Source: Nannobrachium achirus
Lineage: Eukaryota > Chordata > Actinopteri > Myctophiformes > Myctophidae
Assembly: GCA_963921795.1 (NCBI GenBank)
Contig: OY997653.1
Coordinates: 1,704,001-1,768,000, forward strand
Direction: 5' to 3'
Length of the DNA: 64,000 nucleotides
Of this stretch, positions 1 to 11,795 are shown piece by piece; position 1 is the stretch's first letter, and each line of letters opens with the position of its first letter. The notes below the pieces were generated by a model. The model was not told the DNA's origin, searched no databases, and was given only the letters and a program-made list of their open reading frames with translations. The translations under genes were made by a program, and so were the position numbers.

Positions 1-1784
1 GCCATCCAAGCCTTGATATCGTTTAAGCAGTCAAGGAGAGGTGTCAGGGAGCTATTACTTGCTTTCTTTAGGGGCATATATATTTGGGAGTCATCTGCGT
101 AAAAGTGATACGAGATACCATGTTTCCTAAAGATTAGTCCCAGGGGGAGAAGATATAAGGAGAACAGTATCGGCCCGAGAATCGAGCCCTGGGGGACTCC
201 CGAGGACAGGGCAGCAGAGGATGAAACAAAATCTCCAAATTTTACAGAGAAACATCTCTCAGATAGGTAGGAGTAAAACCACTTTAAAGCTGTGTCCCTG
301 ACACCAACACAATGCTCTAATCGAGAGATTAGGGTTTTATGATCCAGGGTATCAAAAGCCGACGATAGATCTATAAGCAATAAGATTGCAGAATCACCTT
401 TGTCAGTGGTCAAGAGCACATCATTGAACACTCTCAGCAACGCTGACTCGGTACTGTGAAACGCTTTGAACCCGGATTGAAAAACATCAAAAATGCTGTG
501 TACCTGCAGAAAAGACTGTAATTGAAATAAAACAGTTTTTTCAAGGATTTTTGAAATGAATGGAAGCTTTGAAATAGGTCTGTAGTTTGCTAAAACTGAG
601 GTATCCAGATTGGGTTTCTTAATTAATGGTGTCACAACTGCCTCTTTGAAATAACTTGGTACAACACCTGAAGCCAGACTGCTATTTATGATGTTATGGA
701 CACTAGGGCCAATAGCCTCCCAGACCTCCTTAAAGAGGTGAGTGGGGATAGCATCTGTGGGACAGGATGAGGTTTTGAGTTGAATGACCAGTTCACTGAG
801 TTTAGAGAAGGATACAGGGTTGAAATGGTTAAATACAGTTGTGCAGGTGACAGCCATGGAGGGATCAAAAGCAGGGGGGGATATTTGTGCTCTGATGGTA
901 GTGACTTTGTCTATAAAATAGCAAAGAAATCGTTCACAGATCTCAGAAGATGCTTCCAAACAAGTGGGTTGTGCAGGATTTAACAACTGGTCGATTGTTT
1001 TAAAGAGAACACGCGGTTTATCCACATTTTTGGAGATAATGTCAGAGAAATGCCTTGACTTTTCAGCCTTAACAGTGCGCTGATATTCTTTCCAACACTC
1101 CTTTAAAATGTCGTGTGACACATGGAGCCTGTCTTTCCTCCACCTGCGCTCAGCCTTCCGACACTCTCTCCTGGCAGCGCGTGTGGTGTCGTTTATCCAG
1201 GGCTCAGACATAGGTCTGGGGCGCACAGGTTTTAATGGCGCAACATTGTCCAGAATGCTGGCACAGGTGGACAGAAATGTAGTAGTAAGTTGCTCAGTGT
1301 CTAGGGCTACGGGGGGACCATTGTCAGCCTGGGCTACGCTAGTAAAAGCAGACGAAAAAAGCCTAGCTGTAGTGGGCTTTAGTACACGACACTGGCGTAC
1401 AGGAGCGCATGATTTAGAAATATCACAGGGCAGTATAAAATCAAAAGTGACAGGAAAGTGGTCAGACTTGACTGGAGCACAAACCTGTACATTAGAAATT
1501 GATAACCCATAAGATATTACAAGGTCCAACGTATGCCCAAGCTCATGTGTAGATTCAGTAACATGCTGAGCAAGGTTAAAAGCCTCGAGTACATCCAAAA
1601 ATTCTTTAGCTAGTGGTTTAGAGACACAGCAAACATGCACGTTCAGGTCTCCGACAATCAAGCATTTGTTGTACTTAATCAATACACCAGCTAAGAATTC
1701 AGAAAAGTCCTTTATAAAGTCCTTATTATATTTAGGCGGCCGATAGATCACCGCACACACTTTAATATTTGACTGTGCAGTAAA
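1..1784 (-). CDS. LINE ORF2 fragment: endonuclease C-terminus plus reverse transcriptase, runs off the left edge
   Basis: Translating the minus strand from 1784 down to base 1 gives one frame of about 594 codons with no stop. The first upstream in-frame stop is the TGA at 1785-1787. In order it shows an apurinic-type endonuclease C-terminus (IYRPPKYN, VGDLNVHV near 1655, KSDHFPV near 1460), a linker, then reverse transcriptase: NYRPISKLPFISKILEKT near 580, SGFKAFHSTES near 470, the motif-A region LLIDLSSAFDTLDH near 375, GVPQGSILGPILFSLY near 190, and catalytic FYADDS at 90-104. This layout is that of L2/CR1-type non-LTR retrotransposons, which copy their own RNA by target-primed reverse transcription. 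Whether the copy is full length cannot be judged, because its 3' half lies outside the window. Its 5' side is interrupted at 1818 by the Helentron-like element. Clade assignment is inference. Confidence 0.85.
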
Positions 1785-1814
1785 TCATATAGCACTGAAC
1801 AGGGTCGTAGTATT

Positions 1815-2602
1815 ATTGCGACCGTCAGGTCGCACTTACTATCAAAACCTCCACAAACTGTGAGTCAGTCAGTCAGTCCGTCCGTCTGTCTGTCACACCT
1901 CACTGCACACACACTCCTTGCCTGCCAAACTACAACCTCCAAGGACCCCGGAGCTCCAGGGATCCCCAGGTCCCTGGGGGACCCCCAGATGTAAAAAATG
2001 ACCAAATGAACACCCCAACGGGGCTGCTTTTGGGGAATTCCCGGGGACCACCGACTCCTGGTGCTCCAGAACGGATGCCAAAGTGGTGGCGCTCCCAGTG
2101 GAGGATCCCCTCCACTGCAGCTCACATAAAATGCTGTAACTCGGGCTAGGAGCGTCCGGGAGAGCCGGGGCCAGTACCTATTCGTCCGCCAAGGCAACGC
2201 GGAGACCCCACCCCTCATTTCTCACATGGCCCTCTTCTAGCGCCACCATGAGGCCGATTCTTGCAAAACACATTTTTGGACACTGCTCCTACAGATTTTG
2301 CCCTAAAATCACACAAATCGGTACACACTATGTCTACACTCATGTCATCAACATGGATCTGTCCCATATAGCGCCACCATCAGGCCTTTGGACACTGCTC
2401 CTACAGATTTTGCCCTAAAATCACGCAAATCGGTACACAGTATGTCTACACTCATCTCATCAATATGGATGTCCCATATAGCGCCACCATCAGGCCGATT
2501 TTTTGAACCACATTTTTGGACACTGCTCCTACACATTTTGCCCTAAAATCACGCTGCGACCTGACGGTCGCTTATCTCCCGATTAGGGAGTCTTACTGGT
2601 AT
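1815..2602. mobile_element. Helentron-like non-autonomous element, family 1, copy 1
   Basis: It begins with GCGACCGTCAGGTCGCA (1818-1834). The exact reverse complement of these 17 bases lies near the other end (2555-2571), followed about 6 bases later by a hairpin (CTCCC-GATTA-GGGAG, near 2578-2592) and a short tail ending ACTGGTA. The interior has two to three copies of a unit of about 120 bp starting GCGCCACCATCAGGCCGATT. A second copy with the same ends is at 14819-15679. A terminal 5' arm, a subterminal 3' arm, then a hairpin is the architecture described for Helentron-associated elements (HINEs). No coding capacity is seen. The bases TAGTAT stand on both sides, which could be a short target duplication and would argue against Helentron. 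Alternative: a non-autonomous DNA transposon of unknown superfamily. Confidence 0.6.
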
Positions 2603-3395
2603 AGTATGTAGATGGAGCACTATGACAAGACGAACGTAATCTAAACACATTAACAGCTGTCTTAAGGTTAGATCTTTTCAAGAGAAAATGAACAAATCAC
2701 AAACCGTTGCTAGCACCCACTTTGGCAACGTGACTGCAGAGATATGAACAGAAATGATACGCGATGAGACAATGTGTAGCATTGCAACAATCGTGAGCCA
2801 TTATAGCTATATTAAAGATCGGGGCATATTGATTGGCCACTGCTTAATATATCTGAACCATTTGCAGCTGTAAATATTCACGCTAAATGTGCATCTTTAA
2901 AACAGCCTGCTGCCATCAATCTTGTCTCTTGTCTATGATCGCCACGAACGTTATAATGATCCATGTTAATGTGTCGTCAACACGGCTCATTCTATAGTCT
3001 GCGTTCATTGTAAATGTTCATGAGTATAATTATGAAACAATTGAGCATCATTACGAAACAAATATTACCTTCACAGGAGTTGTCGTTGTGTTAGCTGCCT
3101 ATGGTTAGCTGTGATCAGAGCGTCCACGACGGATACTTCCTGCTTCTTCCATCAAGGAACGTGATTGGCCGAAACGGCTGAGCTGTATAAGGAACACACG
3201 CTTTCATTGGGTTATACTTAGGTTGCCAGGTATCGTGTTGCCAGATATTTAATAATAAGTAGTGAAATTATATATTAAGTTTTCTTATTGTGAAGTTCGC
3301 GTTCAGTTGGGAAACATGTGCTACTGTGTTCACAACAAATTTATCTACACAGTAATACAAAAATTAGCCAGTTTTATGATGGGGATCAACCAAAA
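2603..3395. other. unassigned stretch, no gene seen
   Basis: No convincing coding frame, RNA gene or terminal repeat. AT-rich sequence. The first part may be the 5' continuation of the minus-strand LINE that was split at 1818. Confidence 0.4.
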
Positions 3396-3694
3396 CCTTA
3401 ACTAAATGGTAAATGGTAAATGGTGCATTTATATAGCGCTTTTAATCCAAAGCGCTTTACATAGATTGTGCATTACATTCACCCATTCACACACACATTC
3501 ATACACCGGTGGCAGAGGAAGCCATGCAAGGCACCAACCTACTCACCGGAGGCAATTAGGGGTTCAGAGTCTTGCCCAAGGACCCTTCGACATTAACTCA
3601 GGGGGAGCCCGGATTCGAACTGGGAACCCTACGGGATTTATACCCTTCGTGCTCTGATACCAGTTTCTCTACCCCTGAGCTATGCCGCCCCAAC
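3396..3694 (-). mobile_element. tRNA-derived SINE
   Basis: On the minus strand the sequence starts with a tRNA-like head. The box A match TAGCTCAGGGGTAGAG is at 3682-3667 and the box B match AGTTCGAATCC at 3621-3611, spaced as in an internal RNA polymerase III promoter with an insertion in the variable arm. The body then runs to a 3' tail of (ACCATTT) repeats at about 3402-3424. Promoter head, body and simple-repeat tail are the hallmarks of a SINE. It is not a functional tRNA gene, since no cloverleaf is intact. A degraded fragment of the same family lies at about 61930-62005. Confidence 0.75.
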
Positions 3695-3747
3695 TAACTA
3701 AAGCAGATACAGTTTTATTTCAGTGACCTATATGCTAGGGTTTCCAT

Positions 3748-4301
3748 AGCTCTGGTCGCGTCACCTCCAGTGCTCTGACAGACCCGTCGGCAAATGAATA
3801 GACCGCGTTTTCTCAGCCCCTACGAGCGCTCAACTTGAGTCAAAATAAACAAAACTACTTCACACTACTCACCAAACCAAAGGTAGTTTTGTGTTGTTGA
3901 AAGTCTATTCTCCACGGTGCTGAGCCCCTCAGCACCCCACCCAATCTGCAAAATACACTATTTTTGGCATGAAATAAAGTGCATATCCAACTCGACCGCC
4001 ACTTATTTCCGGGTTGTTAACCATGTATCTGCGGTGGCCGCTGGGTGGCTCGAGGTGGGTGCGTTTTATTTCATGACAAAAATAATGTATTTTACAGAGT
4101 AGGTGGGGTGCTGAGGGGCTCACCACCGCGGAGAATAGACTTTCAACAACGCAAAACTACCTTTGGTTTGGTGAGTAGTGAAGTAGTTTTGTTTATTTTG
4201 ACTGAAGTTGAACGGCTTGTAGGGGCTGAGAAAACGCGGTCTATTCATTTGCTGACGGGTCTGTCAGAGCGTCACTGGAGGTGACGCGATGTACCAGAGC
4301 T
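3748..4301. mobile_element. foldback element with arms of about 230 bp
   Basis: The left arm starting AGCTCTGGT at 3748 reappears in reverse complement ending at 4301. The arms stay closely similar for roughly 230 bases, through motifs such as AAATGAATAGACCGCG and CAAAACTACTT. The unpaired centre is only a few tens of bases. No transposase frame is present; apparent short ORFs on both strands mirror one another because of the palindrome. Near-identical TTTCC-containing bases flank both sides, but I cannot set the target duplication cleanly. It lies about 150 bp upstream of the TRIM RING exon. Confidence 0.75.
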
Positions 4302-4448
4302 AGGTTTCCAGGAAGTACAGTAGCCTGTAGTATATCATTATCAACATAATTTGTTTTATTTATGTAATCCTCTATTCCCAATCAGATACATTACTATTTA
4401 GCTGTGAGAAGTTATTCATCCTTTTATCTATTTTCATTGTGTGTAGAC

Positions 4449-4733
4449 ATGGCCAGCATTCTCCTGTCTGAAGAGCAGTTCCTGTGTTATATCTGTCTGG
4501 ATGTGTTCACTGATCCAGTCACCACTCCATGTGGACACAACTACTGCAAAACCTGCATCACACATTACTGGGACACCAGTGATGTGTGTCAGTGTCCACT
4601 GTGTCAAACAATCTTCTGCAAGAGACCAGACGTCCTTGTCAATACTTTCATTTCTGAGATGGCTGATCAGTTCAGGAAATCCAAGCAGCTGAACAAAACT
4701 TCCAGCACAAACCAAGCTCAGGATTCTGTATAG
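4449..4733 (+). pseudogene. TRIM (finTRIM-like) RING exon, truncated
   Basis: The frame from ATG 4449 encodes a complete C3HC4 RING finger: CYIC, then CGH, YCKTC and CPLC, in the context FTDPVTTPCGHNYC typical of fish TRIM/finTRIM E3 ubiquitin ligases. The ATG stands two bases after TTCATTGTGTGTAG, a plausible splice acceptor, as expected for a first coding exon behind a 5' UTR intron. After the RING the usual linker (EMADQFRKS) begins, but no B-box follows. Sixty bases later the frame enters a minisatellite and stops at 4731-4733. A finTRIM exon normally continues through the B-box, so this is a truncated fragment. A TRIM coiled coil and B30.2 lie at 38 kb but are intron-less and cannot simply be the rest of this gene. 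Confidence 0.8.
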
Positions 4734-5330
4734 ATACGACCTGTGACCATGTTTCAAGTCCAAACACGGGGTGTATTTTAGCCCAGGATACTGTATAGAT
4801 ACGACCTGTGACCATGTTTCAAGTCCAAACACAGGGTGTATTTTAGCTCAGGATACTGTATAGACACGACCTGTGACCATGTTTCAAGTCCAAACACCGG
4901 GTGTATTTTAGCTCAGGATTCTGTATTGATACGACCTGTGACCATATATTAAGTCCTAACACAGGGTGTATTTTAGCTCAGGATACTGTATAGATATGAC
5001 CTGTAACCATATTTCAAGTCCAAACACCAGGTGTATTTTAGCTCAGGATACTATATTGATACGACCTGTGACCATATTTCAAGTGCCAATACCGGGTGTA
5101 TTTTAGTTCAGGATTCTGTATTGATACGACCTGTGACCATATATTAATTCCTAACACGGGTTGTATTTTAGCTCAGGATACTGTATAGATACGACCTGTG
5201 ACCATGTTTCAAGTCCATACACAGGGTGTATTTTAGCTCAGGATACTGTATAGATACGACCTGTAAAGATATGTCAAGTCCAAACACCAGGTGTATTTTT
5301 ATGTCAGGATACATTCTTGATTGATCTGAC
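4717..5330. repeat. minisatellite, unit about 65 bp, about nine copies
   Basis: Units start with CTCAGGATWCTGTATWGATA and contain CGACCTGTGACCAT, CAAGTCC and GGGTGTATTTTAG. Starts at 4717 and 4782 give a 65-base period. Later units are diverged (ACCATATATTAAGTCC variants) and the array decays after 5330. It begins inside the reading frame of the RING exon and truncates it. Confidence 0.85.
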
Positions 5331-6000
5331 CTATAACCATATTTTAAGTCCTAATTATTTCAGTCGTCAGGATATTTCAGTATACCATCCATGGACCATA
5401 TCAGGATGATTCACCATACCAGGATACAGTTCAGTGTCCCCATAAGCCTATACTAGGTCTGCTCCTTTCTCTCTACACCAAATGATAGTCAAAAAATGAA
5501 ATATGAAGGTACACATTTCAACACAAGAAAATCACTTAATGCAATTAGTAGTAGGCATGATAGAAATCGCGAAATTGCATGTTTAACCCCCATAGCAACC
5601 CCATCTATCAAACATGGCAGCCATCTTTGTTTACATTTTAGGAAAACATAATGGCTATTATCTCAAGAATGCCTGAATGGATTTCCAATCTTTTTTTTTT
5701 GTTTGAAAGCTGTGAACAGCCTGCACAAACATGGTGCATGATCTGTGCATGGGTGTGCATGATCTGTGCACTACAAATTACATGGAAGTCTATGGAGAGG
5801 GCTGGCACTAATGCCACTCGAGGGCATTTTTAATTGGCAGTAAGTGAGTTAATTGGCACTGTGCAAACTATAATCCCAGGTTTCCAGAAGATGGCATGAA
5901 TGTTTCCTGTTCTTCCATAGCTTGTTCTGGTTATTCTGGTTCAAATCTGCTGCTGCACTCTTACACTTTGTTGGTTTGTTTACCGTTGAGAGAGAAAACA
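5331..6000. other. unassigned stretch, no gene seen
   Basis: No supported gene. AT-rich, with a T-homopolymer near 5690 and a duplicated TGCATGATCTGTGCA near 5736-5770. Short frames here have no recognisable motifs. Confidence 0.4.
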
Positions 6001-6009
6001 ATGTTGCAC

Positions 6010-6259
6010 TTGCCTGGCGTTGCCAGCCTCTATCACACACCTCGTTTTGGGAAGAGAGTCTGGGATTTCAGGAAGAGCTTTCATTTCTGGGGGGCGGGCA
6101 AAAGCCTAGTGACGCGAGCCCCAAACCACATGGCCCAAGCATACAACCCTGATTGGCCAACCCTGGTTGAGGAAATAGAATCTCAATGGATCGGTTCCAG
6201 ACCGTACTACAACACCACTACCGCCAGGGGGTGTTGTTGTGTTCTGTGTGGCCAGGCAA
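6010..6259. mobile_element. MITE family M1 copy 1, exact 9-bp target duplication
   Basis: The ends are TTGCCTGG and its reverse complement CCAGGCAA. The identical 9-mer ATGTTGCAC flanks both sides (6001-6009 and 6260-6268). The interior (CAGTCTGGGATTTCAGGAAG-like segments, CCACTACCGCCAGGGGGTG) matches the copy at 8104-8371. No ORF of its own. A 9-bp duplication fits Mutator-like or Merlin-like transposases; which one is inference. Confidence 0.85.
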
Positions 6260-6306
6260 ATGTTGCACATCAAGTTAATCTGGGGAGAGAACCACTGTTA
6301 GGGTAA

Positions 6307-6480
6307 GGCCACACCAAAGTACCTATGAGAGTGGATTCCCGATTCCGCCATTGTATTTCAATGAGAATGGAGCTCCTTTTTTCAGATATCCTCTACTTGC
6401 ATGAAACCGCTCCATTCCCATTGAAATACAATGGCGGAGTCGGGAATCCACTCTCATACTGTAGGTACTTTGGTGTGGCC
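6307..6480. repeat. 174-bp inverted repeat / palindromic MITE
   Basis: GGCCACACCAAAGTACCTA at 6307 is mirrored by its reverse complement ending at 6480. The arms pair through TGAGAGTGGATTCCCGA and CATTGTATTTCAATG, leaving a loop of about 45 bases. Non-coding. A clear target duplication is not visible. Confidence 0.8.
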
Positions 6481-8103
6481 CCAGCCTTGTCCAGAATTCA
6501 AAATATATTTGAGTAAAAGTAGCCTACAAAAGTGTATCAAAGTATCAAAATGTACTTAAAGTACCAAAAGAACGTACTCGTTATGCAGAATTTCAAGTTT
6601 CAACATTTTAACACTTTCTAGTATAATCATAATACCTGATCATCATGTTTTAAGGGGGAAAAAATACCTAATACCTCTAAAATCAAATACAAATAGGCAC
6701 ATTTAGGTATAAATGTCCAATTACCAATGACATACATCAGGATCAGCTATGGAAAAAGTTCTCAACTACAAGTTGAAAGTTGTCCATTTTTAATTCAGCG
6801 TTTGAGAAAGCATAATTGTTCCAGTAAAACTGAAGCATTCAAAAGAGCACATTTCAAAACCCCGGCCCACACACACAAAAAGAAAAAAGAAATAAAAATG
6901 TTCCAAAGTTGTCAAAATAAACATGTTGCATTGTGCTGGGAAACAGTGGACAGTGGAGTCAAAAATTAAATATGTGTACAATGGACTGAAAGTATAAAAA
7001 ATAAAAACATAATAAAAACAAATAAAGAAAGATCTAAAGTAGACCTAGTGCAGTATTCCAGTAAATGTACATTGTTAAAGTCCAGCAGTGATTAATGTAG
7101 GCCTACAGGTTGAATGCATAACATTACTCTAGCAACCAAACAGCAATATGTATTACTGCAATTGAATACCATCAAAACAATATTGTATTCATGCAATGTT
7201 CAACACACAATCAAAACACTAAACAAATTAGTTGGGCGAAAACACATACAAATAAAGAAATTAAAAATAATACTTGGTCAGTACTTGGTCAAATCCTGAC
7301 CAGGAAATGAGACTCCCTCTTTTGCAGGTGTTTCGGTTTGATTCTGTCTAAATGTGAACAATTAACTTCACTTTAACTTCACTATGCCTAAAAGTAACGC
7401 TAACCTCACAGAAATTATTACCTCAAATCCCTGTCTGTCTGCCTGCCTGACTGAAAGACCTGCAAAAGTGTGAGACCCACCAGGATACTGTGACCAGGAT
7501 AGTATCCCATCCTGGTGACAGTATCCTGGTAAGTATTCATAGTATTTTTAATCTGTATTTTGAATGCTGTGCATTTTCGCCCATCTCTGGTTATTACAGC
7601 AGTGGTGGAAGTACTCACATTTGTATTTAAAGCAAACAAACCATACAGTACATTAAATAGTCATCATGAAAGTAAAGCTGAAAAAAAGAGATCTGAAATA
7701 ATGTTTTACTGTTATTGTGAACACACACACTCACACTCACACTCACACAATTATTATTATAACAAAGTCATAAAGAAAATAGAGAAGGGAAATTAATCAA
7801 TTTCAGTTAGGGTCCCAAGTTCTAAAAAAGTTGTTTAAACAGTCTAGTTGTGAATTTTATTTTTTTCTAGGTGAATGAAAGCATTATGCTTTTTGTGGGC
7901 AGGGTTGAAATCATCACTAGACACACTGGATTGGTACTGTAACTGTACTTCAATCATAACTGTAGTACTAGTGCTGCCATCCAACCACGAGTTCGCAACA
8001 CCACGCATTGTGAGCTTGTAGATCTGAAAGTTAATAGAAACAAGAAGGAGCATCATGGAAGAAGTTCTATGTAATAAACACATGTGCATTAGAGGTGTGC
8101 ATT
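6481..8103. other. AT-rich unassigned stretch
   Basis: No supported gene. It contains a small palindrome built from CCAGGATACTGT and its reverse complement (about 7480-7533) and a CACACT microsatellite at about 7721-7750. Short frames are low-complexity Lys/Asn-rich chance ORFs. Confidence 0.4.
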
Positions 8104-8371
8104 TTGCCTGGTGTTACCAGCCTCTATCACACACTTCGTTTTGGAAAGACAGTCTGGGATTTCAGGAAGAGCTTTCATTTCTACGTCATTGCCCCAAACC
8201 ACGTGCCCCAAGCCTACAGAAAACATGTGCCCCAAGCATACAACCCTGATTGGCCAACCCTTGAAGCTGGTTGAGGAAATGGAATCTCAATGGATCGATG
8301 CCAGACTGTACTACAAAAACACTACCGCCAGGGGGTGGTGTTGTGTTCGGTCTGGTTTATTTACCAGGCAA
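8104..8371. mobile_element. MITE family M1 copy 2, exact 9-bp target duplication
   Basis: Same termini and body as 6010-6259. It is flanked by the 9-mer GTGTGCATT at 8095-8103 and again at 8372-8380. Compared with copy 1 it has an extra internal stretch with a second CATGTGCCCCAAGC. Two copies with different but exact 9-bp duplications confirm the element ends. Confidence 0.87.
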
Positions 8372-8659
8372 GTGTGCATTGGCACTACACTCACTAGGGA
8401 TGTCCCGATACCACTTTTTGGCTGACCAAGTACAAGTACGAGTAATTCTTATTACTTCTTATAGCGCTCTGACCAGACTCCTAAATCATACATTTGGACC
8501 TGAACTCCAGACACATCCAACAAAGGAGCTGCCCCGCAGGGAGTATCACTCTTAATTAATATAATTATTACCCTTATTGTTATTAGTATTATTACCTGTT
8601 ACTATGTTTTTTAATTCATGAACTATTTTTATTATATAAATTTATACTTGTAAAATGTG

Positions 8660-11600
8660 TTTTCCTACCATCCCAGCACTGTCCACCTCACGTCGCACAA
8701 GACACTACATTCCTCGGTGCTGTAATGTCAATAACCTCATCTACCCACAGCGCTTACCTAGTCATCAGATTAAGATCAACGGTGGCGTCTGGAACTGCCG
8801 TTCCGCAACTAAGGAACGCATGCCTGAATTTATTTCAGCCCAGACCACACTAAAATGCCTTCAGTTTCTTGCTCTGACTGAAACCTGGATAGCCCCAGAA
8901 AACACGGCGACTCCAGCTGCCCTATCTGCGGCTCATAAATGTACACACAGTCCCCGCCTAACGGGCTGTACTGGGGGTGGCACCGGTATTCTAACGTCTT
9001 CCAAATGGGATGCCCGTGTGTTAAACCTCACTCACCTTGCTCTGTCCACATTTTAATGTCATGCTATTTCAATAACACAACCTGTACCTCTCACCATCAT
9101 TGTGCTCTATCGCCCCCAGGGACCCTCGGCGATTTTCTGGAAGAACTGGACTCTCTGATCAGCTCATTTCCGGAGGATGGAACACCCCTGATTCTACTGG
9201 GTGATTTCAACCTACCAACTGCAGAGAAGCGTCTTCCCGTTACATCCCTACTGTCGTCATTCGACATGTCCCTAACCCCCTCCCCCCCCCACCCACAAGG
9301 CAGGGAATGTATTGGACCTTGTGTTCTCCCGAGCCTGCTCCCCATCTAACCTTACTGTTACCCCTATGAAATACTCAGATCACTGCTTCATAACCTTCTC
9401 CCTCTCCCTCTCTATCCACAGATCTAAACAGACCCACCCTCGGACTGTCACCACACGACGCAACCTGAAGACCCTGGATCCCTCAACTCTCTCCTCCTCC
9501 ATTCTCTCCCTCCTGACACTAACATCTTCCTTTCTCTCCTCTGTCTCCTCAGCGTTCGATCGGCACTGCCCTCTCGCGACCAGGCCAGCACGCTCAAATC
9601 CACCGGCTCCGTGGCTATCTGAAACCCTCAGAACTGAGCGAACACCTCTCAGGGCGGCAGAGAGGAAGTGGCACAAGTCGAAGCAACCAGAGGACCTAGC
9701 TCACTTTCATGGACTCCTGTCAGGTTTCTCAGTCTCACTCACCACTGCAAAATCATCATTCTACCACACAAAGATTCAATCATGTACCTCAAACCCTAGG
9801 AAACTGTTTAGCACGTTCTCAACCCTCCTCAAACCCCCTCCTCCCCCCCCCCCTCCTTCATCCCTCTCAGCGGATGATTTTGTCACCTACTTTGAAAAGA
9901 AGGTTGATGATATCAGTAGTTCATTCTCCCATCTTCCCCAGAATACAGTGTCCAACACACGGAATTGTATCCCTAACATAACATGTCTGTCCTCCTTCTC
10001 CCCTCTCTCTGCAGATGACGTCATAAAACTAGTGACCTCCTCTAGACCTACCACCTGTGCCCTGGATCCAATCCCTTCTCCACTCTTCCAGACGATCGCA
10101 CCTGACCTACTCCCCTTCATAACCGCCATCATCAACAGTTCTGTAACCTCAGGCTGTGTCCCAGCCGCCTTCAAGGCAGCCAGAGTATCACCACTCCTCA
10201 AAAAACCAACTCTTGACCCCTCGGACGTCAAGAACTACAGACCGGTATCCCTCCTCTCATTTCTTTCAAAAACCCTTGAACGTGTGGTCTCTAACCAGCT
10301 TTCTCTCCATCTCTCACAGAACAACCTGCTGGATCCCAACCAGTCAGGTTTTAAACCAGCCCATTCTACAGAAACGGCACTCCTAGCAGTCACAGAAGCA
10401 CTCCATGTTGCCCAGGCTGCCTCCCACTCTGCAGTCCTGATTCTTCTGGATCTATCAGCGGCATTCGACACAGTGAATCACCAGCTGCTCCTGGACACCC
10501 TTGCTGACCTAGGCATCACCGGGACGGCACTAAAGTGGTTCGCCTCCTACCTGTCGGACCGGACCTACCAGGTCTCAAGGAAAGGTTTGCTTTCATCCCC
10601 CCGAACCCTCCAAACGGGAGTCCCCCAGGGATCCGTACTTGGCCCTCTGCTTTTCTCCCTGTACACCAAATCCCTGTAATCTCTGCTCACAATCTATCCT
10701 ATCACTGCTATGCTGATGACACTCAACTGTTTTTGTCCTTCCCCCCTTCTGCCACCCAGGTGGAAGAACGCATTGCTGCATGTCTGGCCGACATCTCACA
10801 GTGGATGTCAGCCCACCACCTTAAGCTGAACCCGGACAAGACGGAGCTACTCTTCTTCCCAGCTAATTCTTGCCCCATGCAAGATCTCACTATTTTCATA
10901 GATAATGCATTGGTGACTTCAGTTCCTACTGCTAGAACCCTTGGTGTGGTCCTGGACAGCCAGCTATCATTCAAGGCACACATTGCATCAGTCACCCGGT
11001 CCTGTAGGTTCACACTCTATAACATCCGTAAAATCAGACCCTTCCTCACCCAGGAGGCAGCCCAGCTCCTCAATCAGACATCTGTCATATCAAAGCTTGA
11101 CTATTGTAACTCTCTCCTCACTGGTCTCCCGGCATGTGCACTTAAACCTCTCCAACTGATCCAAAATGCCGCGGCACGACTGGTCTTCAACCAGCCTAAG
11201 TTCTCACATGTCTCTCCCCTTCTCCGCAGCCTCCACTGGCTCCCGGTTGCGGCCCGCACTGAATACAAAACACTGATGCTGACCTTCAAAGCAGCCAAAG
11301 GTATGGCTCCTCCATACCTCCAAAACCTGATCAACCCCTACACCCCCACCCGTTCACTTAGATCAGCCAACACAGGGATGCTGACAGAACCCTCGCTAAA
11401 AACTCCAGGGCAAAAATCCACTCGTCCGAGACAGTTTGCCCTCCTGGCCCCCAAGTTGTGGAATAAACTCCCTGTCGCACTTAGAACAACGGACTCACTC
11501 GCTAGCTTTCGCCGTGGACTGAAGACTCACCTTTTCAGACTCCACCTAAACCCTTAGCACTACAGAAAATCAATGACCATACATGAAGCTAGTTAGCATT

Positions 11601-11795
11601 TGTTTTGTTTTTAGGTTTTTTAGAAACTTTGATTATACTGTGTTTTTTCTAGATAGATATCCATTTGCATTTGTTATATTGTTGATGATGTACGGACATA
11701 TTATCTTGTTTATTATTGTGATGTTATCTGCTTATTGTAAGTCGCTTTGGATTAAAAGCGTCTGCTAAATGCCTAAACTGTAAACTGTAAACTGT
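8660..11795 (+). mobile_element. L2-type LINE, near complete at the 3' end
   Basis: It comprises an ORF2-type coding region (next entry) and a 3' end containing GTCGCTTTGGATTAAAAGCG, TCTGCTAAATG, and a tail of about three CTGTAAA repeats (11771-11798). That 3' end is typical of fish and eel L2 elements and their partner SINEs. It interrupts another repeat, one with CCGATACC boxes: fragments flank it at about 8398-8450 and 11805-11840. No ORF1 or 5' UTR is recognised, so it is probably 5' truncated. Confidence 0.8.
8763..11557 (+). pseudogene. L2 ORF2 (endonuclease, RT, C-terminal region), frameshifted
   Basis: The endonuclease starts near 8763 with WNCRSAT and LALTETWI. The frame breaks near 9050 and resumes with VLYRPPG-type sequence, LLGDFNLPTAEK (about 9200) and YSDHCFITF (about 9378). 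RT follows in one long frame, 9312-10679: KNYRPVSLLSFLSKTLERVV, SGFKPAHSTETALL, LLDLSAAFDTVNH, GVPQGSVLGPLLFSLYT. A small deletion near 10675 shifts the frame. The rest (10676-11557) carries HCYADDTQLF (about 10705), SKLDYCNSLLTGLP and the C-terminal WNKLPVALR. Catalytic residues are present, but at least two frameshifts block a single product. This class normally nicks DNA and reverse-transcribes its RNA at the nick. Confidence 0.85.

Noticed and set aside
3608-3684. tRNA gene on the minus strand
   Set aside because: Box A and box B are present, but the intervening and acceptor sequences do not form a cloverleaf, and a long body and repeat tail follow: a SINE.
4717-5330. CRISPR-like regular repeats
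   Set aside because: Units are contiguous 65-bp tandem copies without unique spacers, in an animal genome; it is a minisatellite.
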